A DNA stretch of 5,760 nucleotides from Planctomycetaceae bacterium (GTDB taxonomy: Bacteria > Planctomycetota > Planctomycetia > Pirellulales > Thermoguttaceae). The DNA is taken from positions 1 through 5,760 of the forward strand of contig DOEZ01000601.1 of the NCBI GenBank assembly GCA_003532715.1. The letters run 5' to 3'. Under the pieces are notes generated by a model. That model saw only the letters and a list, made by a program, of their open reading frames with translations. It did not search any database and was not told where the DNA came from. Below are positions 1 through 5,760 of this stretch, in pieces; the stretch's first letter is position 1, and every line of letters starts with the position of its first letter. A program made the translations under genes and the position numbers.

Positions 1-832
1 GCAATCTCGCGACCCGCCGCGAATCTTCCTCCAACCGTTCCGCCGCGATTTCACAGGCCAGACCCAATCCGACGATGCCAGGAACATTGAGCGTGCCGCT
101 GCGCAGTCCGTTTTCATGACCGCCGCCGTCGATCTGGGCCGCCAGACGCACCTTCGGCGATTCGCCTCGCACGTAGAGCGCCCCGACGCCCTTGGGCCCG
201 TGGAATTTGTGGGCCGATAGGCTCAGCAGGTCGATCCCCATGGCGTCGACGTCGATCGGAATCTTGCCCACGGCCTGCGTTGCGTCGCAATGGAACAACG
301 CGCCGCGCCGCTTGGCGGCCCGACCGATCTCGGCAATCGGGTTGATCGTTCCGACGACGCTGTTGGCGGCCATGATCGAGATGAGAATCGTCTCGCGCGT
401 CAGGGCGTCCTCGACCCGCTCGGCGCAAACACGGCCCTCCCCGTCGGGCGCGAGCCACGCAATCCGAAAACCCCGAGCTTCCAGGTTCCGATGCGAATTC
501 AAGACGGCCTTGTGTTCGGCCAGGCATGTCACCAGGTGATCGCCGCGCCGGCGATACATCTCGGCGACGCCCTTGATCGCAAGGTTGCAGCTCTCGGTCG
601 CGCCCGAGGTGAAGACAATCTCGCGGGCGTCCGCGCCGAGCAATCGGGCGACCCTCGCCCGTGACTGCTCGACCAGATCGGCCGCGCGCCGGCCGACTGA
701 ATGCAGCCGACTCGACGGGTTGCCGAAGTCGTTTCGTAACACGCCCACCATGGCATCGACCACGCGAGGATCCACCTGCGTCGTGGCATTGTTGTCCAAA
801 TAGACCGGAGTGTTGACGGTGTCGACATTCAT
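1..832 (-). CDS. IscS/NifS-type cysteine desulfurase, N-terminal 277 residues (3' end outside window)
   Basis: A PLP enzyme that removes sulfur from L-cysteine, giving alanine and an enzyme-bound persulfide used for Fe-S cluster assembly and other thio-cofactors; cytosolic. Translation from ATG at 832 begins MNVDTVNTPVYLDNNATT, the usual opening of class I desulfurases. Visible family residues are His107 in LAEHK, the TSGATE cofactor-binding stretch (75-80), Asp183 and Gln186 in HCDATQ, and the PLP lysine Lys209 in SAHKFHGPKG. These match E. coli IscS His104, Asp180, Gln183 and Lys206 with a constant offset of three. The segment NGLRSGTLN (241-249) is also typical. About 120-130 residues, including the catalytic cysteine loop, lie beyond position 1, so IscS versus NifS cannot be decided. 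An AGGTGA sequence just upstream supports the start. It is last of five co-oriented genes, 60 bases after metY. The open frame reaches the edge without a stop or frameshift. Confidence 0.95.
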   Translation of the reverse strand, partial: MNVDTVNTPVYLDNNATTQVDPRVVDAMVGVLRNDFGNPSSRLHSVGRRAADLVEQSRARVARLLGADAREIVFTSGATESCNLAIKGVAEMYRRRGDHLVTCLAEHKAVLNSHRNLEARGFRIAWLAPDGEGRVCAERVEDALTRETILISIMAANSVVGTINPIAEIGRAAKRRGALFHCDATQAVGKIPIDVDAMGIDLLSLSAHKFHGPKGVGALYVRGESPKVRLAAQIDGGGHENGLRSGTLNVPGIVGLGLACEIAAERLEEDSRRVARL

Positions 833-835
833 AAA

Positions 836-841
836 TCACCT
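836..841 (-). promoter_or_regulatory. Ribosome binding site of the cysteine desulfurase gene
   Basis: The minus strand reads AGGTGA, then TTT, then the ATG at 832. The match to the anti-Shine-Dalgarno sequence is good but the spacer is short. It favours the ATG at 832 over the ATG at 828, which lies in another frame. Confidence 0.55.
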
Positions 842-851
842 GTCTGCATGG

Positions 852-879
852 AAAAAAGCGAATCGCAAAACATTTGCTT
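852..879 (-). terminator. Weak hairpin plus U run in the metY-desulfurase gap (possible attenuator or partial terminator)
   Basis: In the minus-strand RNA, AAGCAAAU (879-872) can pair with AUUCGCUU (863-856) across an 8-base loop. Seven of eight positions pair, with one A-C mismatch, and a run of six U residues (857-852) starts inside the end of the second arm. A shorter alternative stem, GCAAA/UUUGC with a 3-base loop, lies at 877-865. The stem is AT-rich and weak, so it might only reduce read-through into the desulfurase gene. It sits in the largest gap of the cluster (833-892), which is AT-rich compared with its surroundings. I see no convincing -35/-10 pair there, so a separate promoter is not supported. 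Confidence 0.25.
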
Positions 880-892
880 GACACGAAGATGA

Positions 893-2194
893 CTATGTTC
901 CCGATGCGCGGAGCGCCTGGTCGAGGTCGGCGATGATATCCTCCACGTCCTCGATGCCGATCGACAGGCGAACCAATTCGGGCGTCAGGCCCGCGGCCAC
1001 TTGTTCCTCGGGCGTCAATTGTTGGTGCGTCGTGCTCGCCGGGTGGATCACCAGCGTCTTGGCGTCTCCGATATTAGCCAGATGGCTCGCCAGCTTGACG
1101 CCGTTGATGAACCTCTCGCCGGCGGCCGCTCCGCCTCGGATTCCGAAACTGATAATCGCGCCGAAACCGCTTTTCAGATACCGCCGCGCATTGGCGTTGT
1201 CTCGATGGCTGGGCAAGCCGGGATAGCTGACCCACTCAACTGCCGGGTGTTCGCCGAGCCACTTCGCCACCCGCAGCGCGTTGGCCGAATGCCGCTCCAT
1301 GCGTAAATGAAGCGTCTCAATACCCAACAGAAACAGGAACGCCGCGAAGGGACTCATACACCCGCCCGTGTCGCGCAGCCAGTGCGTGCGAACATGCACG
1401 ATGAAACTGATGTTGCCGATCGGTTCGAGCGCGTCGGCGAACACGATACCGTGATAGGCCGGGTCGGGCTGGGTGAACTCGGGCCACTTCTCGGGGTTCG
1501 CCTTCCACGGAAACGTGCCCGCGTCGACGATCGCGCCGCCCACATGGACGCCGTGCCCGCCCAGGAACTTCGTCGTCGAGTAGACCACGATGTCGGCCCC
1601 TTGCTCGATCGGACGAAACAAGGCGGGCGTCAGAACCGTGTTGTCGACGACCACCGGCAAATCATTCTCATGGGCGATGTCGGCGATTCGACGGAAGTCG
1701 GGCACGTCGTTCTTCGGATTTCCGACCGATTCGAGATAGACGAGCCGCGTGTTCTCGTCGGCCAATTCAGCGACTTGCTCGGGTCGATCGGCGTCGAAGA
1801 ACCGGACCTCGATGCCCAGCTTCTTCAAAGTCTGAGTGAAAAGCGTCCACGTGCCGCCATAAAGGCCCTTGGCACTGAGGAAGTTCTGCCCCGGGTGGAC
1901 CAGGGTCGCGATCGTCGCGGTGATGGCCGCCATCCCGCTGGCGAAGGTCAATCCGGCCGCACCGCCGTCGAGAATGGCCAAACGCTTCTCGAGCACGTCG
2001 TTGGTCGGATTCATCAGGCGGCTGTAGATATTGCCGAACTCCTTCAGGGCGAAGAGGTTCGCGGCATGTTCCGTGTCCTTGACGACGTAGGAACTCGTTG
2101 CGTGGATCGGAACGGCTCGCGACAGAGTCACGGGATCCGGCTCCTGGCCGGCATGAAGGGCCAGCGTTCCGATCCTGAATGGGGTTTCACTCAC
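893..2194 (-). CDS. metY: O-acetylhomoserine sulfhydrylase (O-acetylhomoserine aminocarboxypropyltransferase)
   Basis: A PLP enzyme of the Cys/Met metabolism (cystathionine gamma-synthase-like) family. It combines O-acetylhomoserine with sulfide to give homocysteine, the direct route to methionine; cytosolic. The 433-residue length is normal for the family. The N-terminus TLALHAGQEPD is characteristic of this subfamily. Visible active-site elements are IYSR (56-59), SGMAA (86-90), LYGGT (111-115), Asp184 in VVVDN, the PLP lysine Lys209 in STTKFLGGHG, the HPASTTH segment (384-390) and the substrate-carboxylate arginine Arg409 in VRLSIGIED. The insert around 225-260 (FPW, PAYHG) separates MetY-type enzymes from shorter cystathionine synthases and lyases. 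The start is GTG at 2194; no in-frame ATG fits better, and an AAAGGAA site lies 7 bases upstream. It follows cysK by 24 bases, so both sulfide-using synthases are likely co-transcribed downstream of a sulfide-producing reductase. A homocysteine-synthesising role is well supported; MetZ-type use of O-succinylhomoserine is less likely given the length and N-terminus. Confidence 0.96.
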   Translation of the reverse strand: MSETPFRIGTLALHAGQEPDPVTLSRAVPIHATSSYVVKDTEHAANLFALKEFGNIYSRLMNPTNDVLEKRLAILDGGAAGLTFASGMAAITATIATLVHPGQNFLSAKGLYGGTWTLFTQTLKKLGIEVRFFDADRPEQVAELADENTRLVYLESVGNPKNDVPDFRRIADIAHENDLPVVVDNTVLTPALFRPIEQGADIVVYSTTKFLGGHGVHVGGAIVDAGTFPWKANPEKWPEFTQPDPAYHGIVFADALEPIGNISFIVHVRTHWLRDTGGCMSPFAAFLFLLGIETLHLRMERHSANALRVAKWLGEHPAVEWVSYPGLPSHRDNANARRYLKSGFGAIISFGIRGGAAAGERFINGVKLASHLANIGDAKTLVIHPASTTHQQLTPEEQVAAGLTPELVRLSIGIEDVEDIIADLDQALRASGT

Positions 2195-2201
2195 GGGAGG
2201 G

Positions 2202-2208
2202 TTCCTTT
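2202..2208 (-). promoter_or_regulatory. Ribosome binding site of metY, deciding a GTG start
   Basis: The minus strand reads AAAGGAA, then a 7-base spacer, then GTG at 2194. Normal spacing supports the GTG as the real start, giving the N-terminus MSETPFRIGT. Confidence 0.6.
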
Positions 2209-2218
2209 CAAACTACTT

Positions 2219-3265
2219 CTACGCCTCGATATCGGCGAAGAGGGGTGACGACAAATACCTTTCGCCGAAGCTCGGCAGAACAACGACGATAACCTTGCCT
2301 TGGTTTTCCGGCCGATTGGCCACGAGTTGTGCGGCTCGCAACGCAGCCCCACTCGAAATTCCGACAAAAAGCCCCTCTTCGCGCGCCGCTCGGCGCGCAT
2401 GGTCGATCGCCTCTTCCTGCTCCACCGTTACCACCTCGTCGATGATGTCGAGGTTGAGCACGTCGGGGATGAACCCCGCGCCGATGCCCTGAATCATGTG
2501 CGGTCCCGGTTTGAGTTCCTCTCCCGCGAGTTTCTGCGTGAGAATGGGGCTTTGCGCCGGTTCGACGGCGACGGCCTTGAACGAAGAACGCCGGGCCTTG
2601 ATCACCTCGGCCACGCCGGTGATCGTTCCGCCCGTCCCAACGCCGCAAATCAAAATGTCGGCCTTTCCGTCGGTCGCCGCCCAGATTTCCTCGGCCGTCG
2701 TCCGACGATGCACCTCCGGATTGGCGGCGTTCTTAAACTGCTGCGGCAGGAACACGTTGCGTTCCGTCGCGGCAATCGTCTCCGCCTCGGCAATCGCGCC
2801 GCGCATCCCCTTGGCGGCCGGCGTCAGAACCAGTTCCGCGCCGAGCGCCTTGAGCACCTTGCGCCGTTCCAGACTCATCGACTCGGGCATCGTCAAAAGC
2901 AGCCGATAACCCCGGGCCGCGGCGACAAACGCCAACGCGATGCCCGTGTTGCCGCTTGTCGGCTCGACGATGAGCGTCTTCGCGTTAATCTTGCCCTCGC
3001 GCTCGCCCGCGTCGATCATGGCCACGCCGATCCGGTCCTTGACCGAGCCCAGCGGGTTGTGCCCCTCCATCTTGGCCAAGACGATCGCCTTCTTGCCCGC
3101 CAGCTTCCGCACCCGCACCAGCGGAGTCCGCCCGACGGTGGAGGCGATGGACTCTTGAAATCCTCGCTCCCATGGTCCGCCGTCCTGTTGCGAAACAGGT
3201 TGGTTCGTGCCGTGGTGCGACTCACGCGAATGCCTCGCGCCGATAAGCTGTTGTGTACCGTTCAT
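2219..3265 (-). CDS. cysK: Cysteine synthase (O-acetylserine sulfhydrylase) with an N-terminal extension
   Basis: A fold-type II PLP enzyme joining O-acetyl-L-serine and sulfide to give L-cysteine and acetate; cytosolic. The domain runs from about residue 37 (ESIASTVGRTPLVRV) to the end. Key motifs are the PLP lysine Lys76 in GSVKDR, TSGNTG (103-108, substrate loop), QQFKNAANP (175-183), the phosphate-binding GTGGT (210-214), QGIGAGFIP (259-267), SSGAA (304-308) and PSFGERYLSS (331-340). The last motif and the GMRGAIAEAE segment point to CysK, although EGHNPLGSVKDR near the lysine resembles CysM. The protein has 348 residues, against about 310 for typical CysK. The excess is a polar tail of about 36 residues with no in-frame ATG, GTG or TTG before the conserved domain, so it seems genuinely encoded. 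The ATG at 3265 has a purine-rich AAGGAAAGGA upstream, but the spacer is long (about 13 bases). The gene lies 22 bases after hemD and 24 bases before metY. The function is secure; the use of sulfide rather than another sulfur donor is inferred from the family. Confidence 0.95.
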   Translation of the reverse strand: MNGTQQLIGARHSRESHHGTNQPVSQQDGGPWERGFQESIASTVGRTPLVRVRKLAGKKAIVLAKMEGHNPLGSVKDRIGVAMIDAGEREGKINAKTLIVEPTSGNTGIALAFVAAARGYRLLLTMPESMSLERRKVLKALGAELVLTPAAKGMRGAIAEAETIAATERNVFLPQQFKNAANPEVHRRTTAEEIWAATDGKADILICGVGTGGTITGVAEVIKARRSSFKAVAVEPAQSPILTQKLAGEELKPGPHMIQGIGAGFIPDVLNLDIIDEVVTVEQEEAIDHARRAAREEGLFVGISSGAALRAAQLVANRPENQGKVIVVVLPSFGERYLSSPLFADIEA

Positions 3266-3277
3266 CTCGACTCACGC
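3218..3277 (-). repeat. 10-base direct repeat at the cysK start
   Basis: The minus-strand sequence GCGTGAGTCG occurs at 3277-3268, just before the cysK ATG, and again at 3227-3218 inside the N-terminal extension. The copies are 50 bases apart and neighbouring bases are partly similar (ATGCGTGAGTCGAG and TTCGCGTGAGTCGCA). This could be a trace of local duplication that created the extension, or chance. Confidence 0.3.
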
Positions 3278-3291
3278 ATCCTTTCCTTCAT
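3262..3291 (-). other. Nine-codon reading frame bridging hemD and cysK (possible translational-coupling element)
   Basis: A small frame, MKERMRESR, starts at an ATG (3291-3289) that overlaps the TGA stop of cobA-hemD as ATGA. It ends at a TGA (3264-3262) that overlaps the ATG of cysK, again as ATGA. A second in-frame ATG at 3279 lies just after the purine-rich AAGGAAAGG. A ribosome finishing hemD could re-initiate here and be delivered to the cysK start, which lacks a well-placed ribosome site of its own. No peptide function is implied. The double overlap could be chance in so short a gap. Confidence 0.25.
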
Positions 3292-4703
3292 GCCGAAATC
3301 AGGTCCACGGATGCAAGCTGGTGGTCGGCCGCCACGATGCTTGCTCCGACTCCATGCTCGGCGAGAACGCGCTGCGTGTCCTCGCCAAGACACCACACTT
3401 CCCCTCGAAACGCCCCGACCCCGTACGCCGAGCCATAGGCGCGCACGCCCGAGGGGCTCACGAAGTAGATCACGTCGTGGTCGGGAAGCGTCCGACCGAG
3501 CCGCCGATTCGGAATCACGCGATTCAACGTCAAGTGAATCACTTCGACGCCGTGTATTCCCAGTGATTCCCGCAATCGCCGCGAGGGGTGGGTTCCCTCG
3601 ACCAGCAAGGCCCGCCCTCCCGCCAAGTCCTCGCTCCACTCGCGAATTCGCTCTGTGTCGTCGGGTTCGAACACCGCGTCGGGGCGAAGGCCGTGTTCGC
3701 CCAGGCGACGTGTCGCCGAGCCGATGGCGGCGATGCGAATATCCATTAGCGACCGAGCATCGAGCCTCTGCCGGTCGAGTTCCTCGAAAAACGATGCAAC
3801 TCCCAACTTGTCGGTAAAGATGAGCCCATCGAAACGACCGCCGAAATTCTCATTGAACGTTCGCTGGAACCATAGCCGCGATCGTCCATTGGGCACGAGT
3901 TCCAATGCGGGCCAATGGAGCAGGTTGCCCAAATCGCGAAAGTTCGTCGGATCCAAACCGGTGAACAAAACGGTCGGACGGCTGCGGACGGCTTCAAGCG
4001 GGACGGCCGCGTCGCCGACGAGGATGCATGCGGGCGACGCCACACGGGCGCGTCGCGAGTCGTCCGCCAATTGTCCCAAGCTGCTCTCGACCCGGCGTTC
4101 CCAGTGCAGCGTTCCTCGTTCGATCACGGCCGCCGGCGTGTCGAACGGCCAGCCGTCGGCCGCCAGGGCGTCGACAACCGACTCCATCGCGGCCGCTCCC
4201 ATCAGGATGACAAGCGAATCCGCCTTCGGATATCGCGAGACCGTCTCGCCGCCGGCCATCCGCGCGGTGACCACCGCGAAACTTCGCCCCTGGTTGCGAC
4301 GCGTCAACGGAAATCCGGCCGCCGTCGGCGCGGCCGAAAAGGAACTGGGGCCGGGAATCGCCTCCCACGAAATTCCCCATTTGAACAGATAGTCCGTCTC
4401 CTCCTCCGCCTGCCCGAACACGAACGGATCGCCCCCCTTCAGCCGGGCGACGGTTCTGCCTCGGCGAGCCTGCGACACGAGCCAACCGTTGATTCTGGCT
4501 TGAGACCACGTGGGCGTCTTGTCCCCGAGCCACTCGACCACTTTTTCGTCCGCGGCAATCTCTAGATCGCATAGCACCGTCCGAGGCACGAGCCGGTCGA
4601 CCAAGACCGAATCGGCCGACCGCAGCGCGCGGAGACCTCGCAGAGAAATCAGGTCCGGCGAACCGGGCCCCGCGCCGATGAGATATACCTTTCCGCGATT
4701 CAT
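3288..4703 (-). CDS. Fused uroporphyrinogen-III C-methyltransferase / uroporphyrinogen-III synthase
   Basis: A 471-residue bifunctional tetrapyrrole enzyme. Residues 1 to about 240 are a SUMT/CobA domain, which transfers two methyl groups from S-adenosylmethionine to uroporphyrinogen III to give precorrin-2. It shows VYLIGAGPGSPDLISLRG at the N-terminus, VDRLV (35-39), the KGGDPFVFGQAEEE motif (89-102), PGPSSFSAAPTAAGFPLTRR (117-136), VIERG (193-197) and a closing SPACILVGD. Residues from about 243 to 471 are a divergent HemD domain, which closes hydroxymethylbilane to uroporphyrinogen III. It shows FTDKLGVASFFEEL (296-309), IAAIGSATRRLGEHGLRPD (324-342), YFVSPSGVRAY (413-423) and WCLGEDTQRVLAEHG (437-451). 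The start at 4703 is preferred because AGGA lies 7 bases upstream and the conserved sequence begins at once; an in-frame ATG at 4727 would add eight residues. The fusion lies directly behind a sirohaem enzyme, so supply of precorrin-2 for sirohaem is the likely role. The dehydrogenase/ferrochelatase step is not encoded here. Whether the HemD half also supplies general haem synthesis cannot be told. Confidence 0.93.
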   Translation of the reverse strand: MNRGKVYLIGAGPGSPDLISLRGLRALRSADSVLVDRLVPRTVLCDLEIAADEKVVEWLGDKTPTWSQARINGWLVSQARRGRTVARLKGGDPFVFGQAEEETDYLFKWGISWEAIPGPSSFSAAPTAAGFPLTRRNQGRSFAVVTARMAGGETVSRYPKADSLVILMGAAAMESVVDALAADGWPFDTPAAVIERGTLHWERRVESSLGQLADDSRRARVASPACILVGDAAVPLEAVRSRPTVLFTGLDPTNFRDLGNLLHWPALELVPNGRSRLWFQRTFNENFGGRFDGLIFTDKLGVASFFEELDRQRLDARSLMDIRIAAIGSATRRLGEHGLRPDAVFEPDDTERIREWSEDLAGGRALLVEGTHPSRRLRESLGIHGVEVIHLTLNRVIPNRRLGRTLPDHDVIYFVSPSGVRAYGSAYGVGAFRGEVWCLGEDTQRVLAEHGVGASIVAADHQLASVDLISA

Positions 4704-4710
4704 GTTCCGG

Positions 4711-4714
4711 TCCT
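4711..4714 (-). promoter_or_regulatory. Ribosome binding site selecting the 4703 start of cobA-hemD
   Basis: The minus strand reads AGGA, then a 7-base spacer, then ATG at 4703. The alternative ATG at 4727, one base after the reductase stop, has only AAGGGG about 12 bases upstream. Spacing therefore favours 4703. Confidence 0.45.
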
Positions 4715-4728
4715 GTTTCCAAGGCATT

Positions 4729-5760
4729 CTATTTCACGGCCCCTTCGTCACTGGCGGCCAGTGTCTCGCCGCCGTAACGCCGGCGGCACGCCTCTTCGAG
4801 ACGGTCGAATTCCCGCTCGATCACGCGATCGAGATTCGCCGCCGTGTCGCAATCGACGATGCGGCGAAACTCTCCGACCAGCCACGACACCGCCTCGTCG
4901 ATGTCGTCGGCCGAAATGAACGGATGCAGCTCGCGGGCCAGTTCGACGTCGCATCCCTCGCCGCCGCCGACAAGCACGCGAAAACCTTGCACGGGCGTGT
5001 TCTCGACCCGCTGTATGCGGCCTACCAACCCGACGCGGGCCGCGCCCGACCGAGCACAATTGTTCGGGCAACCCGACACGGCAATCGTCGGGCATCCCGG
5101 TCGCGTCAAACGCCGACCGATTCGCTCGGCCGCCGCGCGCGAGTCGACGATGGCCTTCGAGCACCAAGTGCTGCCCGGGCAGGCCACGACCGGCGCGCGC
5201 GTCGCGAGATCGCGGAGTTCCCGCGCGAGGACGGGCATCGCCTCGCCAAAAAGAAGCAAATCGTGATCCAGCCCGATTCGCAACTCGCCCCGCGCCTCGC
5301 GCACCGCCCGCCCCAGCTCGCGAGCCGGCTCGGGCATCAGGTCGCCAAGCGGAAGATGCAGGTGAGCTTGCAACGGCGTGTCCCGCTCGACCCTCCACAC
5401 GCGCGGAAGACCGTGGCCATCGAGCGTTGCCTCTTCCCGAAAGAGTTCATCAAGCCGGTCCTTGAACACCTCGTCTCCCAAACGCTCTCGCACGTGCCGC
5501 AGACGCGCCCGATGACGCCGGGTTCGATCGCCCTCGGCGTGAAACAGGCGCAACAGCGCGACGACCAGCGCCGGAATCTGGCCGACCGTCAACGTTTCGT
5601 AGGTCGCCACGCCCGTCCCGGGTTTCGATCCGAGCGAACCGGCCGTGATCGCCCGAAAGGTGCCGTCGCGGTTCGCGACGAGTCCCAGGTCGTTGATCCA
5701 CGGCCGGACGCAGGAGTCGAAACACCCGCAAACGCTAATCTTGAACTTCCTCGGCAATTC
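4729..5760 (-). CDS. Sirohaem [4Fe-4S] nitrite/sulfite reductase, C-terminal 343 residues (5' end outside window)
   Basis: A sirohaem/[4Fe-4S] enzyme for six-electron reduction of sulfite to sulfide or nitrite to ammonia, probably ferredoxin-linked and cytosolic. The visible part begins ELPRKFK; the two lysines correspond to the active-site Lys215 and Lys217 of E. coli CysI. There is no start codon in context: TTG at 5757 is an internal leucine, so the gene continues beyond 5760. A second ferredoxin-like half follows (about 118-180, including LHLPLGDL). The cluster and sirohaem ligands are Cys194 and Cys200 in ACPGSTWC and Cys231 and Cys235 in SGCPNNC, matching the C-x5-C...C-x3-C pattern of the family. 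VGLVG and VLVGGGEGC complete the sirohaem fold. The extra cysteines C11, C13 and C17 (CGCFDSC) occupy the equivalent place in the first half. A tail of about 40 charged residues ends the protein. Neighbours cysK and metY favour sulfite as substrate, but nitrite cannot be excluded from sequence alone. The stop lies one base before an in-frame ATG of cobA-hemD. Confidence 0.92.
   Translation of the reverse strand, partial: ELPRKFKISVCGCFDSCVRPWINDLGLVANRDGTFRAITAGSLGSKPGTGVATYETLTVGQIPALVVALLRLFHAEGDRTRRHRARLRHVRERLGDEVFKDRLDELFREEATLDGHGLPRVWRVERDTPLQAHLHLPLGDLMPEPARELGRAVREARGELRIGLDHDLLLFGEAMPVLARELRDLATRAPVVACPGSTWCSKAIVDSRAAAERIGRRLTRPGCPTIAVSGCPNNCARSGAARVGLVGRIQRVENTPVQGFRVLVGGGEGCDVELARELHPFISADDIDEAVSWLVGEFRRIVDCDTAANLDRVIEREFDRLEEACRRRYGGETLAASDEGAVK

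Noticed and set aside
856..879. The same inverted repeat read as a plus-strand terminator
   Set aside because: It pairs slightly better on the plus strand (a G-U pair in place of the mismatch), but no U run follows it there and no plus-strand gene ends nearby.
114..884. Minus-strand open frame of 256 codons overlapping the desulfurase gene
   Set aside because: It is in another frame of a gene whose correct frame shows all desulfurase residues in order. Its product is an Arg/Gly-rich shadow.
1307..2248. Plus-strand open frame of 313 codons opposite metY
   Set aside because: It has an Arg/Asp/Gly-rich composition without family signatures and is fully antisense to a complete, conserved metY.
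2300..3817. Long plus-strand open frame of 505 codons opposite cysK and hemD
   Set aside because: The translation is Arg/Pro/His-rich low-complexity sequence with no recognisable motif, and it lies antisense to two genes with clear catalytic motifs. Long antisense frames are expected in GC-rich DNA.
3994..4722. Minus-strand frame of 242 codons inside the cobA-hemD region
   Set aside because: It is an alternative frame of the methyltransferase; only the neighbouring frame has the SUMT motifs.
5755..5757. TTG at 5757 as start codon of the reductase
   Set aside because: It encodes the leucine of the conserved LPRKFK motif in the middle of the protein, and the frame is open to the window edge, so the gene is cut by the window.
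1..5760. A new defence, mobile or CRISPR-type system
   Set aside because: I found no repeat array, transposase, recombinase, nuclease or helicase motif, toxin-antitoxin pair or tRNA-like boundary. All the coding space is taken by known sulfur and tetrapyrrole genes.

Overview
The window is a piece of a GC-rich bacterial genome. Every convincing gene lies on the minus strand, so transcription runs from position 5760 down to position 1. Five genes are packed head to tail with very small gaps, and the first and last run off the window edges. The layout looks like one polycistronic sulfur-assimilation operon. No mobile element, CRISPR array, tRNA or rRNA gene is visible. The host cannot be fixed from sequence alone. 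The base composition, the ferredoxin-type sirohaem reductase and the gene order would fit a Planctomycetota-like or other environmental bacterium, but that is an impression, not a result.

In transcription order: (1) 5760-4729, the C-terminal 343 residues of a sirohaem/[4Fe-4S] nitrite/sulfite reductase; (2) 4703-3288 (possible start 4727), a fusion of uroporphyrinogen-III C-methyltransferase (CobA/SUMT) and uroporphyrinogen-III synthase (HemD); (3) 3265-2219, cysteine synthase (CysK) with an unusual N-terminal extension; (4) 2194-893, O-acetylhomoserine sulfhydrylase (MetY) starting at GTG; (5) 832-1, the N-terminal 277 residues of an IscS/NifS-type cysteine desulfurase. Gaps between genes are about 25 (or 1), 22, 24 and 60 bases. 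The 60-base gap before the desulfurase is the only one with room for a regulatory element, and it holds a weak hairpin followed by a U run.

The genes form a coherent pathway. The fused CobA-HemD makes uroporphyrinogen III and methylates it to precorrin-2, the precursor of sirohaem. The reductase needs sirohaem to turn sulfite into sulfide (or nitrite into ammonia). CysK puts sulfide onto O-acetylserine to give cysteine, and MetY puts it onto O-acetylhomoserine to give homocysteine for methionine. The desulfurase takes sulfur from cysteine for iron-sulfur clusters, which the reductase also needs. The dehydrogenase/ferrochelatase that finishes sirohaem and the acyltransferases that make the acetylated substrates are not in the window.

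This is mainly a well-formed known pathway, not a new system. The points that merit a second look are local: a nine-codon reading frame that bridges the hemD-cysK junction with ATGA overlaps at both ends, the CysK N-terminal extension, extra cysteines in the first half of the reductase, and the hairpin in the metY-desulfurase gap.
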